Assembly: GCA_021399405.1 (NCBI GenBank) | Contig: JAAFKL010000183.1 | Coordinates: forward strand, 1-22,324 | From: Candidatus Heimdallarchaeota archaeon | GTDB lineage: Archaea; Asgardarchaeota; Heimdallarchaeia; Heimdallarchaeales; Kariarchaeaceae | Length of the DNA stretch: 22,324 nt | Direction of reading: 5' to 3' | Part shown: positions 6,875-14,460 of the stretch, in pieces | Layout: the number at the start of each line of letters is the position of its first letter | Position numbering within the stretch: position 1 is the first letter of the stretch | Notes under the pieces: generated by a model | What the model saw: the letters and a program-made list of their open reading frames with translations, nothing else | Database searches by the model: none | What the model was told of the DNA's origin: nothing | Program-made: the position numbers and the translations under genes

Positions 6875-8375
6875 CGATAAGATAATTGAAGCATATACAA
6901 ATGCACGAGAGTATATAGAATCAATTTATGGAGCAACTCCAGAGGATTATTCAGTTTTACTTTTTATGGATCCATCTGTTTATGAATCTGTAATATTACA
7001 AACAACACTAGCAGGAACTCCAAGATCCATAATATCCTCCAACGAATTAGAGGTTTTGAATCACTTAAAAGAAGAAGATTATGTTTCATCGGGTATCGAC
7101 TTATTCTATGCATCTAAACATCCTAAAATTTTCTTTCCTTCAATGTCTCATGATTTAGATCCACAGGTATGGGAAGCAAAATTCGTTCAAGCCTTAAGCA
7201 AGGCATTAATTACAGAACAAACTAAATCTCGATTCCCACATACATTGGAAAATCTCTACGAATACGATTCAATTATTTACAATCTATTTTCTAATAATGT
7301 ATATGAATTCGTAAGAGAACGAAATGCTGGCTGGATCTGGCAATATTTTCAAGATTTCACCGCTACGATAAGATTACTTAGCCTCTATAATCTAGATGAT
7401 TTCTATGTACCTCCAACATCGATACGATCCGCATCCATGTTTTATAATTATCTCCTTGAAATAAAGAACATCATAAATAAGAGAGCGAAAGCAATTACCA
7501 ATGCCCCATTATTTGATCTAATTCTCAATGGATTTTCTGATTTTACACTTAATGAATATCTTAAAGGAAAGGATGACAAATTTAGAGAAATCATAACGCC
7601 CAAATTAAAAGCCAACCTGGGTCAACCATTAGGTGTCGTAGGTTCAAGATTTTTACAGGCACATGCTGATACTCCATATGAAATTTTGGAAAATGCATTA
7701 GTTATGAAAAATGATCTTGATCTAGTAAAGATTTGGAATCGAAAAGAAACTAAATATGAGATAGAAATAATCAGAGAAGAGTTGTCAAATCGTTCATTAG
7801 TATGGCATAGTAGTAAAGATAGCTATTGGTCAGATCTATGGCCATTAAGGGCAAGTGCTTTTGACAAGATTGGAAATTATGTTGGTAAAATCCAACGTCG
7901 TAAATTTACTTCATTTTCAGATTTGATGCTTGACAGCCCATTAGTCACAAACCATGGAAGAGTCCAATTAAGTGACCGAGAAGTATCAGTTATGGGAATT
8001 CAGGAAGATACAGTGGGTCAAGAGCAGTTATTAATCCTAAGAAACCATTTAGAAGCGAAAAAAGACACATTTTCAACTCCCTTACCAGGATTACCAGATA
8101 TTATAGTATTCAAGAAATTCGCAGGTATGCATGTTGCTTCATATTTAGGCATCGCAGATAAAACTCCAAAACGCGAATATCCTAAGAGTCCTTATGATTT
8201 ACCTGTTATTGTAAGGGCAGTTCAAGTTACGAGGAGAAAAGATGCCTATAAATCTAGTGAGAGGGAAGAAAGTGGTAAAATTGATACTGCAAGTTATGAG
8301 AATTTAGAAAAATTAACTGAACCTCAGCATAGAGCTATTCGGTATTTGATTAGACAATCGGAGGTTATTCAATGA
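6864..8375 (+). CDS. Unrecognised 503-residue protein of the AAA-VWA operon
   Basis: I cannot assign this protein to a family. It is soluble and mainly helical through about residue 260, with many aromatic residues (for example WIWQYFQDF at about 153-161). A mixed alpha/beta C-terminal part contains GLPDIIVFKKFAGMHVASYLG (about 411-431). I see no Walker motif, no HExxH protease motif and no cysteine cluster. Its length is close to that of SpoVR (about 500 residues), the usual third partner of PrkA and DUF444 in bacteria and haloarchaea, but I do not see SpoVR's conserved motifs. The ATG overlaps the VWA stop (CCAGTTAG), and the last codons overlap the next gene by ATGA, so it is translated as part of the same unit. 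Confidence 0.75.
   Translation: MPVSDKIIEAYTNAREYIESIYGATPEDYSVLLFMDPSVYESVILQTTLAGTPRSIISSNELEVLNHLKEEDYVSSGIDLFYASKHPKIFFPSMSHDLDPQVWEAKFVQALSKALITEQTKSRFPHTLENLYEYDSIIYNLFSNNVYEFVRERNAGWIWQYFQDFTATIRLLSLYNLDDFYVPPTSIRSASMFYNYLLEIKNIINKRAKAITNAPLFDLILNGFSDFTLNEYLKGKDDKFREIITPKLKANLGQPLGVVGSRFLQAHADTPYEILENALVMKNDLDLVKIWNRKETKYEIEIIREELSNRSLVWHSSKDSYWSDLWPLRASAFDKIGNYVGKIQRRKFTSFSDLMLDSPLVTNHGRVQLSDREVSVMGIQEDTVGQEQLLILRNHLEAKKDTFSTPLPGLPDIIVFKKFAGMHVASYLGIADKTPKREYPKSPYDLPVIVRAVQVTRRKDAYKSSEREESGKIDTASYENLEKLTEPQHRAIRYLIRQSEVIQ
8360..8365 (+). promoter_or_regulatory. Strong ribosome binding site of the HEAT-like gene
   Basis: GGAGGT lies 6 nt before the ATG at 8372, inside the coding sequence of the upstream gene. 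With the ATGA overlap it fixes the start and implies coupled translation. Confidence 0.7.
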
Positions 8376-9199
8376 TCGTAGACTCCAATCCAATATCGAA
8401 AATACTTTGGGTATGGCAAGCAAATCGCAAATTATACTCTAAAGACATCCCTACACAATATACAAGTCTCTACATCCTCGGTATTTTTGGCAAATACAAA
8501 CACGTTGTAAAGATTGTTTCTTTTCTATCAAATTCCAATCAAGCACTACGAAATAAGGCTTCAGATGCTCTAAAACAAATATATACCAGATTAGACGATA
8601 TTATTGAAAGAGCTGCTTTTGAAAAACTAGTTTATGGAGAATTTGAAACTTCATCTCAACTTACTCATAAGTTAGCCATTATAGAAATCATTCGGGTTTT
8701 CTCATTACAAAAAAGAGAAGAGTTTTTGGGACCATTAATTACAGAAAGCGAAAATGATCTGCAATACATAGTTGTTAGATCACTTGCAGATACTGAGAAT
8801 TTTGATTTACTTGATGCAGTTCTCGATTCCGCAGATACAATAGATTTGATATTGAGAAAATCAGCCTTAAGAACATGGTATGAAGGAATAAGACTTCATG
8901 AGTTACCTGAAGTTGTAACTTATGCAGGACCAAGAATGCACTACGTTATTAGAGCAGCTTATGAATTGCAAACAGAGGGAGATTTTCTTAGGAAATTGTT
9001 GAGTAACACAAATCAAAATGATCTACCTAAACCTAAGGCATATCCTGACTTCATCATTAGATATTTCACAGAATTACTAGGAAAATGGGACTATGACCCA
9101 GATGCCTATAGAGCATTGCATGCAATACTTGTACCATCTTATTTCACCTTCGATCAATCAGAAACACTTGATGAAGATCGTCCTTTTATTATTCTATAA
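8372..9199 (+). CDS. HEAT/armadillo-like helical repeat protein
   Basis: The 275-residue protein is made of consecutive helix pairs that resemble HEAT repeats: YTSLYILGIFGKYKHVVKIV, ALRNKASDALKQIYTRL, THKLAIIEIIRVF, DLQYIVVRSLAD and DLILRKSALRTWYEGI. HEAT-like proteins usually act as protein-binding scaffolds. It is the last gene of the operon; the ATG overlaps the upstream stop as ATGA and has a strong GGAGGT site. In this context it probably scaffolds the AAA-VWA complex or its substrate. The repeat call rests on pattern reading and is less certain than the gene itself. The C-terminal 40 residues end in an acidic stretch (SETLDEDRP). Confidence 0.75.
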   Translation: MIVDSNPISKILWVWQANRKLYSKDIPTQYTSLYILGIFGKYKHVVKIVSFLSNSNQALRNKASDALKQIYTRLDDIIERAAFEKLVYGEFETSSQLTHKLAIIEIIRVFSLQKREEFLGPLITESENDLQYIVVRSLADTENFDLLDAVLDSADTIDLILRKSALRTWYEGIRLHELPEVVTYAGPRMHYVIRAAYELQTEGDFLRKLLSNTNQNDLPKPKAYPDFIIRYFTELLGKWDYDPDAYRALHAILVPSYFTFDQSETLDEDRPFIIL

Positions 9200-9225
9200 T
9201 TTTGGAAAGCTAGATTAGATAAAAA

Positions 9226-10029
9226 TTAAAAATAGCTAAATTTGATATATTTCAATCGTCCATGGGTCATTAGAGTTGAGTAGAAATCTTCGTGTGGGTT
9301 TGGATGCACACCTTTGGTTTTTGTTAAAGTTTTGAGATGTTCCACTAATTTCTCGATATTATCATAATCAGGATTAGTTATTGCATTTTCATATATCTCG
9401 AAAGTTGAATCAGCCATACCCAATCTTTTAACATGATCCGTCCACCATTTTAATTGAGGGACCCAAGATTTATTCAATGTGAACCAATAGCTAAAAGCAA
9501 TTGTAAGTACTCTGTTTAGATTTACCCTCATGTCTATTAACCTATTTCGAATTTTACTTATTTTTGCATACCCAAATGCTATTGATAGTTGTACAAGTTG
9601 TAGCTTAACTTTGTCTTCATATTCACTTTCAGGGAAAGTAGCCAATTTTTCAACCCATCTACTAAGTTCACCTAATCGATCCCAGATAATATGTGAAAAT
9701 TTGTATTGTATGTGATCAATGTCCATGGGAGAGTTGAGTTGTTGTTTGAAAATTTGATCAGAAACAAAAGCGTAATCACCAACCAATTTCTTGTTTTTAC
9801 CAGCTCCCTCAAATGTATATTCTGTAAGTGTATCATAATCCAATGTATTATAATATTCATCCGTACAATATATGAAGATATCCCAATCAGCATCTGGAGC
9901 TCCAAATCCAGTGACTTTACTGCCTTGTAGGAAAAATCCAAGAATATAGTCATTATTTTTTAGAGATAATAATTTCTGTTTTACACTATCCTTTTTGATT
10001 TCAGCAATAGAATTAGGAAGGGGACTCAT
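9226..10029 (-). CDS. Nucleotidyltransferase-superfamily protein
   Basis: The N-terminal domain carries the polymerase-beta-type signature: G-F-F-L-Q-G-S (32-38, GS at 37-38), then G-F-G-A-P-D-A-D-W-D-I-F-I. Asp49 and Asp51 form the metal-binding D-x-D. A later Asp (D87 in LVGDYAF) could be the third carboxylate. The C-terminal half (about 130-268) is helical with a tryptophan-rich segment. This resembles minimal nucleotidyltransferase and aminoglycoside-adenylyltransferase-like (DUF4037) proteins, which transfer AMP or another NMP to small molecules, RNA or protein. No substrate can be read from the sequence. A TTG at 10032 would add one residue; I prefer the ATG at 10029. It converges on the AAA operon (26 bp gap) and diverges from the ferredoxin-MBL gene. 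Confidence 0.75.
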   Translation of the reverse strand: MSPLPNSIAEIKKDSVKQKLLSLKNNDYILGFFLQGSKVTGFGAPDADWDIFIYCTDEYYNTLDYDTLTEYTFEGAGKNKKLVGDYAFVSDQIFKQQLNSPMDIDHIQYKFSHIIWDRLGELSRWVEKLATFPESEYEDKVKLQLVQLSIAFGYAKISKIRNRLIDMRVNLNRVLTIAFSYWFTLNKSWVPQLKWWTDHVKRLGMADSTFEIYENAITNPDYDNIEKLVEHLKTLTKTKGVHPNPHEDFYSTLMTHGRLKYIKFSYF

Positions 10030-10145
10030 CAAGGTTTTATTTGAATATATATTGCAATAAATTTTTCCAAATAAACATTATTGAATGCAATAATGAAAAA
10101 TTTTCCAACCAATAAAGTATTATCAGACCCTTGTGATGATTTGAT

Positions 10146-11021
10146 GTGGCAAGTATCACAAAACGTCTCTCAAATAGCGTTAAAGGCAATTATTACGTTG
10201 ATTCCACGTGTATTAATTGTGATACTTGTCGAGAAATTGCCCCTAGTGTATTTCAAGAGGCAGATGGTTACTCTATTGTAATTAAGCAACCTGAAACTGA
10301 TATGGAAATACTAAATACGAGACAGGCAATATTTGCATGCCCATCCGGATCCATCGGTTCTGTTGATTATTTTGATAGAGAAAACATCAGAAAAGATTTC
10401 CCTATAAAAATTGATGATGGTGTCTACTATAATGGATTTAATTCACCTAAGTCATATGGGGCTAAGAGTTACTTCATACAGCATGAAAAGGGGAATTGGT
10501 TAATCGATTCACCCAAATATTCAAAATTATTAATTGATAAATTTGATAAAATGGGTGGATTGAAATATATTTTCCTTACCCATAGAGACGATGTGGCAAA
10601 TGCTGATAAGTTTGCAAAGAAATTTGGTGCCAAGAGAATAATTCACTATTATGATCGATCAGCCCAAAGTGAGGCAGAAATATTGGTGAAGGGTTTCGAT
10701 ACTGTTGAGATGGAAGATAATTTTTTAATTATTCCAACACCAGGTCATACAAGAGGCCATATGGTCCTGCTTTATGATAATAAGTTTCTCTTCTCAGGAG
10801 ATCATCTGTATTGGAGATCGGATATAAATTCACTAAGAGCCTCTCGCAGTTATTGTTGGTATAATTGGAAGGATCAAGTAAAATCCATGGAAAAGCTAAA
10901 AGACTACACATTTAGCTGGATTTTACCTGGACATGGACACCGCATCCATTATCCCGATGACAAAATGAAATCGATATTTGCTGAATTTTATGATAAGATG
11001 AGCCATCCATCATATTGGTAA
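10146..11021 (+). CDS. Ferredoxin-metallo-beta-lactamase fusion protein
   Basis: The N-terminal ferredoxin module (about 15-75) has C22-x2-C25-x2-C28 and, after a spacer, C65-P, which ligates one iron-sulfur cluster. The MBL-fold domain (about 95-285) has LTHRDDVAN (144-152) in place of the canonical H-x-H-x-D-H, then PTPGHTRGH (197-205), FSGDH (216-220) and LPGHGH (250-255). As I recall, THRDDV is a family trait of cyanobacterial and plant ferredoxin-MBL proteins rather than damage in this copy. The metal site is therefore reduced, and the enzyme may do redox or oxygen-linked chemistry instead of beta-lactam hydrolysis. GTG at 10146 fits the family's usual N-terminus (KRLSNSVKGNYYVDSTC). A methyltransferase gene follows 24 nt later, probably in the same operon. 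Confidence 0.88.
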   Translation: MASITKRLSNSVKGNYYVDSTCINCDTCREIAPSVFQEADGYSIVIKQPETDMEILNTRQAIFACPSGSIGSVDYFDRENIRKDFPIKIDDGVYYNGFNSPKSYGAKSYFIQHEKGNWLIDSPKYSKLLIDKFDKMGGLKYIFLTHRDDVANADKFAKKFGAKRIIHYYDRSAQSEAEILVKGFDTVEMEDNFLIIPTPGHTRGHMVLLYDNKFLFSGDHLYWRSDINSLRASRSYCWYNWKDQVKSMEKLKDYTFSWILPGHGHRIHYPDDKMKSIFAEFYDKMSHPSYW

Positions 11022-11045
11022 TAGTGATAAAATCAGAGGGGTGCT

Positions 11046-11561
11046 ATGAGTTGGAAACGAACAAACCCAGAAGGAAGATTACAACCCCTCTTATCGATTT
11101 TAGATAAATCAGAATCATCTGAATTATGGATTGATATTGGATCAGGGGATGGTTTATTCTCCCGAATTCTTGAGAATATATTTCCTCAAATAACAGTCAT
11201 ACAATGTGATATTACAGATTATGCAAATTATGGACAACTTGGGATTCGATCCTTCATTCAACAATTGGGTATTCGGCCAAAGTCAGTGAACGGAATACTT
11301 TGTTCACAAGTAATTCATTATTTGGATTACTCACAACAAGAAAAAGTGCTGAATGAACTTAACAGATATCTTGTCCAAGATGGGGTCCTCCTAATCATTG
11401 AGTATACGCTTAAACGAAGTTATTCTTGGATACCTTTTCCGTTATCACAAGTGGATGTAATGAGATATGCCGAAAGTAGTAATATTTGGGAGTTCATAGC
11501 ATCCAAGTCCATCAGTGATGGTAATAGACCAAAACATTCCTCATTACTCCGAAAACGCTAG
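11046..11561 (+). CDS. Small class I SAM-dependent methyltransferase
   Basis: The 171-residue protein has a Rossmann-type SAM site. Motif I is LWIDIGSGDGLFSRIL (27-42), and a motif II-like acidic strand is VIQCDITDY (51-59). A motif IV-like stretch is GILCSQVIHYL (83-93), and the post-motif strand is DGVLLIIEY (112-120). It is near the lower length limit of the fold and lacks a long C-terminal substrate domain, so the substrate is open. The ATG is preceded by GAGGGGTG (11036-11043). It is 24 nt downstream of the ferredoxin-MBL gene and likely co-transcribed with it. Confidence 0.85.
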   Translation: MSWKRTNPEGRLQPLLSILDKSESSELWIDIGSGDGLFSRILENIFPQITVIQCDITDYANYGQLGIRSFIQQLGIRPKSVNGILCSQVIHYLDYSQQEKVLNELNRYLVQDGVLLIIEYTLKRSYSWIPFPLSQVDVMRYAESSNIWEFIASKSISDGNRPKHSSLLRKR

Positions 11562-11620
11562 TACAGCAGTTTCAAGTTGAACATGAACAAACCACAAATA
11601 TTCGAATCTTCTAGTTGAAC

Positions 11621-11639
11621 TATCCACTTTCGGTGGATA
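11621..11639. other. Stem-loop after the methyltransferase gene
   Basis: TATCCAC, loop TTTCG and GTGGATA form a perfect 7-bp stem with a 5-nt loop. It lies 60 nt past the stop codon. There is no clean T-run after it, so it may stabilise the 3' end of the transcript rather than terminate. Confidence 0.4.
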
Positions 11640-11710
11640 CAGTAAAATATTTAGTTTCAAATCGGTAGCAATCAGTTAGTCGTTTTTCGTCACATTGTGT
11701 GATTAGAAAT

Positions 11711-11720
11711 GGTTTAAATC
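11711..11720 (+). promoter_or_regulatory. TATA-like box, leaderless promoter of the surface protein
   Basis: GGTTTAAATC lies about 27 bases before the ATG at 11743, which puts transcription at or within a few bases of the start codon. No ribosome site is present, as expected for a leaderless archaeal mRNA. Confidence 0.5.
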
Positions 11721-11742
11721 GTATTTTGACCCTTATTAATTA

Positions 11743-13935
11743 ATGAAAATTCAGAATCGATTAGTCCTAGTTGGATTAATTGCGATATTATTTATTAACA
11801 ATTCACCGATATCACCAACACAAGCTGTAACTGATCCTACAGCCCCTGTATTTTCATCGGTTTCTTTTGACAGAAGCCTTGCAAATGTTGGAGATATCGT
11901 TACTGTAACAATAGTTGCAGATGATCCAGAATCAGGAGTAGCATACTGCTATTCTTACATTTATGGTCCATCTAGTGAATATCTTACAAGTGTGTATATG
12001 TCGTATAATTCAACTACTGGTGTTTGTACTGGAACATTTGAAGTGGACCAATATTGGTCTTCCCTTGCCTATGTTTATTATATTGAACTTGCAAATAATG
12101 AGAACAATTATAGTTATTTTTATGATGGGACAGCTTATGCCTCTCCAGTAGTGAATTTTGGCAATACAACCCCAGATTACACGGGACCAGTTTTGCAATC
12201 GGTGGCTTTTAACACTCCCGCAGCATATGCTGGGGATCTAGTTACCGTAATTGTTGGAGCTAGTGATCCTGAATCGAGTATATCATATTGTTACGCAAAC
12301 ATCTATGATGAGGTTAATAATTATATTGCAGGAGTGTATTTGTATTATAATGCCTCTACAGGATTATGCACTGGTGATTTCGAAGTAGATCAGTTCTGGT
12401 TGTCCTCGGCACATATTGGATATATAGAATTAAACAATAACGCAGGAAATTATTCGCAATTTGATGATGGTACTGCATATATTTCTCCTGTTGTGAATTT
12501 CCTTAATACAACACCAGATTATAGCGGTGCATTATTAGACTCAGTTTGGCTTGAATCAACTTATCTTTATGTAGGAGAGGATCTTACAGTTTCAGCCTAT
12601 GTTAATGATCCGGAGTCAGGGATTGATTATTGTTATGGTAATATATATGGAACTTCAGGATATGTAACCAGCTTCTATATGAATTATGATCCCGTTACTG
12701 GTTCTTGTAGTGGGAGTACAACTGTTGATGAATTTTGGCCTTCATCAGTATATCTATATTATTTAGAAATCAGAAACAATGCCCATAATTCCACATATTT
12801 CTATCATGGAACAGATTTTACTTCATCCAATGCAACAATAGATTACACAGATATCTTTGCCCCCGAAATTTATTCTGAATTTGACTATAATTACGAATTT
12901 CAGGGAGACAATTGGATTAATGTAGATAGCAATGAAGCAGGTTATGGTTATGTTTACCTTGATGGAATGTTAATTGCATCTTTAACTTTTGCAAGTCCAG
13001 ACTCATTTTGGTTCAATACAACTAATTTTGTAGATGGTGAACACAATCTAACTATTTGGGTTTCTGATTATTCTGGGAACTTTGCAGAATATTATTACAC
13101 AATTAATATTCGTAATGCTGAGACCTATTTCGAGACATTCTGGTACACTTACGATAATAATAACAATGGAATGGAAGATTCTGTCAATCTTGATATTCGA
13201 ATTGATTATTCATTTAATTATTGGACCTATGTTGAGGTTGTATTTACTATCGAAAGATGGGATCCTGTTAATGGGAATTATTATTACTATAATGAATTCT
13301 CTGAAGGAAGAGATCTCATCAATGATGGTGTTGATTGGTTTTATTTTTATTTTGATACCTTTGAAGAAGGAGATTATCGATTTACTGTTGACCATTATGT
13401 TGACTTTGAATATCAAGCAAATTATTATACTGAGTTTTATTTATATTTAGACAGTCAATATTCTTCAGAATTTCAATTGGATCTATTTGCAGATGAAGAT
13501 GATAGAGATGGAAACGGTCAACCCGATCATATCCAATTTGTATTTATGGTCAATTTTCAAAACCTCCAACCTACTGATGTAGAAATTAAAGGACAAGTAA
13601 TGTACAATGGGCAAGAATTTCCTGTGCACTCTGATAGTTTCTACCTTGAAGGATGGGGAGATCATGAGTCTGCCTTCGAGTTTCAAGCAGAAGAAGATGC
13701 TGAATACTATTTTGTATTTGAAATATTTGTTAATGGTGATTACCGAGAAACAAAAGATTTCAATTGGGATGGTCATCGTTTTGATCCAGAAACCAATTCT
13801 AACCCAACCAGCAATGATGGTGGAGATGATGAAAGTTCTGCGGCTCCTGAATTACCAGTGCCTGCAGGTAGCTTCTATCTATTCATTTTTGCCATTTTCT
13901 CAAGCACAGTTGTATTACGAAGAAAACAAAACTAG
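11743..13935 (+). CDS. Secreted repeat surface protein with C-terminal sorting-type anchor
   Basis: A signal peptide (1-28, ending near PTQA) is followed by three tandem repeats of 114 residues (about 31-143, 144-257, 258-370). Each has D-P-E-S, two cysteines (69/95, 183/209, 297/322) and a V-D-x-[FY]-W stretch. The cysteines are spaced exactly 114 residues apart, so each repeat probably has its own disulfide and an Ig-like beta sandwich. A further Ig-like domain (about 371-456) and two domains that open with Asp/Asn-rich loops (DNNNNGMEDS at 471-480, DEDDRDGNGQPD at 584-595, probably calcium-binding) come next. The protein ends with a low-complexity linker, PVPAGS, a hydrophobic stretch and RRKQN (about 705-730). 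That tripartite tail resembles archaeal CTERM sorting signals cleaved by archaeosortases. The protein is very rich in Tyr and acidic residues. It is probably an S-layer-associated or adhesin-like surface protein. Confidence 0.85.
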   Translation: MKIQNRLVLVGLIAILFINNSPISPTQAVTDPTAPVFSSVSFDRSLANVGDIVTVTIVADDPESGVAYCYSYIYGPSSEYLTSVYMSYNSTTGVCTGTFEVDQYWSSLAYVYYIELANNENNYSYFYDGTAYASPVVNFGNTTPDYTGPVLQSVAFNTPAAYAGDLVTVIVGASDPESSISYCYANIYDEVNNYIAGVYLYYNASTGLCTGDFEVDQFWLSSAHIGYIELNNNAGNYSQFDDGTAYISPVVNFLNTTPDYSGALLDSVWLESTYLYVGEDLTVSAYVNDPESGIDYCYGNIYGTSGYVTSFYMNYDPVTGSCSGSTTVDEFWPSSVYLYYLEIRNNAHNSTYFYHGTDFTSSNATIDYTDIFAPEIYSEFDYNYEFQGDNWINVDSNEAGYGYVYLDGMLIASLTFASPDSFWFNTTNFVDGEHNLTIWVSDYSGNFAEYYYTINIRNAETYFETFWYTYDNNNNGMEDSVNLDIRIDYSFNYWTYVEVVFTIERWDPVNGNYYYYNEFSEGRDLINDGVDWFYFYFDTFEEGDYRFTVDHYVDFEYQANYYTEFYLYLDSQYSSEFQLDLFADEDDRDGNGQPDHIQFVFMVNFQNLQPTDVEIKGQVMYNGQEFPVHSDSFYLEGWGDHESAFEFQAEEDAEYYFVFEIFVNGDYRETKDFNWDGHRFDPETNSNPTSNDGGDDESSAAPELPVPAGSFYLFIFAIFSSTVVLRRKQN
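11833..12852 (+). repeat. Three tandem 342-bp coding repeats
   Basis: Three units of about 342 bp encode the 114-residue domains of the surface protein, starting near 11833, 12172 and 12514. Units 1 and 2 share the exact phrase DGTAY-x-SPVVNF and similar DNA; unit 3 is more diverged. The pattern suggests duplication within the gene. Confidence 0.75.
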
Positions 13936-14050
13936 ATAATCTGCAAAATTAAAATTTCAAATAATCATACCTAATTAAATTTCAATATATTTTTTCACAT
14001 TGATTATTTTATTTCGCGCTATGAGTTTAATCCATTTTGATTATTATTAC

Positions 14051-14060
14051 TTAATATTTT
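14051..14060 (+). promoter_or_regulatory. AT-rich TATA-like box of the second surface protein
   Basis: TTAATATTTT lies about 30 bases before the GTG at 14086 and would give an almost leaderless transcript that starts inside the dyad at 14073-14089. The rest of the 150-bp gap (13936-14085) holds a T-run near 13987-13993 that may end the upstream transcript. Confidence 0.35.
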
Positions 14061-14072
14061 AATAAAATCGAT

Positions 14073-14089
14073 TCACATGTAACATGTGA
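14073..14089. promoter_or_regulatory. Dyad TCACATG-TAA-CATGTGA over the start codon
   Basis: Perfect 7-bp arms are separated by 3 nt. The GTG start codon at 14086 lies in the right arm, and the inferred transcription start falls in the same place. It could be an operator, or an mRNA hairpin at the 5' end. Confidence 0.45.
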
Positions 14090-14460
14090 TTAGTAGGATA
14101 GGATATAGGTTTAGTCGAATTCTTATCTTGAGTTTGTTAACCACCACATTTATTGCTCCTTATGATGTCACTGAGGCAAAAAACAACGATTTAGTCATAC
14201 AATCAACAAGTTTTAGCTTCACAAGTAATTATACTTTATACGATATTAATGACAAAGGGCTAAATGATACTTTGGAATTGACGATCATTATTAATTGGGT
14301 ACAAAATTTTACTCATGATATTCGAATTTTAATCAATTTCAATGAAAGATCACCGGACAATACCTATATAGATCATATATTAGATTTTCACAATTCCAAT
14401 GAACCGAACACAGTGTCGCTGAATTATCGATGGTTTTCCAATAACACTGGAGAATATTAG
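14086..14460 (+). CDS. Secreted surface protein, N-terminal part (frameshifted gene)
   Basis: This 124-residue open frame begins at GTG with a signal peptide (about 1-31: RILILSLLTTTFIAPYDVTEA). It continues into a domain with DINDKGLNDTLELTIII, the same D-x-N-rich loop followed by a beta strand as in the large surface protein upstream. It stops at TAG (14458-14460) in the middle of the domain. The -1 frame stays open through this point and carries on with a matching beta-rich sequence into the fragment that ends at 15038. Joined as ...NNTGEY-LVKISLFQ..., the product would be about 317 residues and anchored. The two halves are best read as one gene. Confidence 0.65.
   Translation: MISRIGYRFSRILILSLLTTTFIAPYDVTEAKNNDLVIQSTSFSFTSNYTLYDINDKGLNDTLELTIIINWVQNFTHDIRILINFNERSPDNTYIDHILDFHNSNEPNTVSLNYRWFSNNTGEY

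Noticed and set aside
3927..9199. Defence or MoxR-ternary anti-phage system
   Set aside because: No nuclease, transposon, integrase or other defence gene is next to it, and the neighbours are housekeeping-like. A cellular remodelling role is the simpler reading.
10081..10281. 66-residue open frame that overlaps the start of the ferredoxin-MBL gene
   Set aside because: It starts at TTG, is mostly inside the ferredoxin coding region in another frame, and has no ribosome site. The ferredoxin N-terminus at 10146 matches its family.
13082..13939. Several open frames inside the surface protein gene on both strands
   Set aside because: They arise from the AT-rich, repetitive coding sequence and lack their own start signals or recognisable domains.
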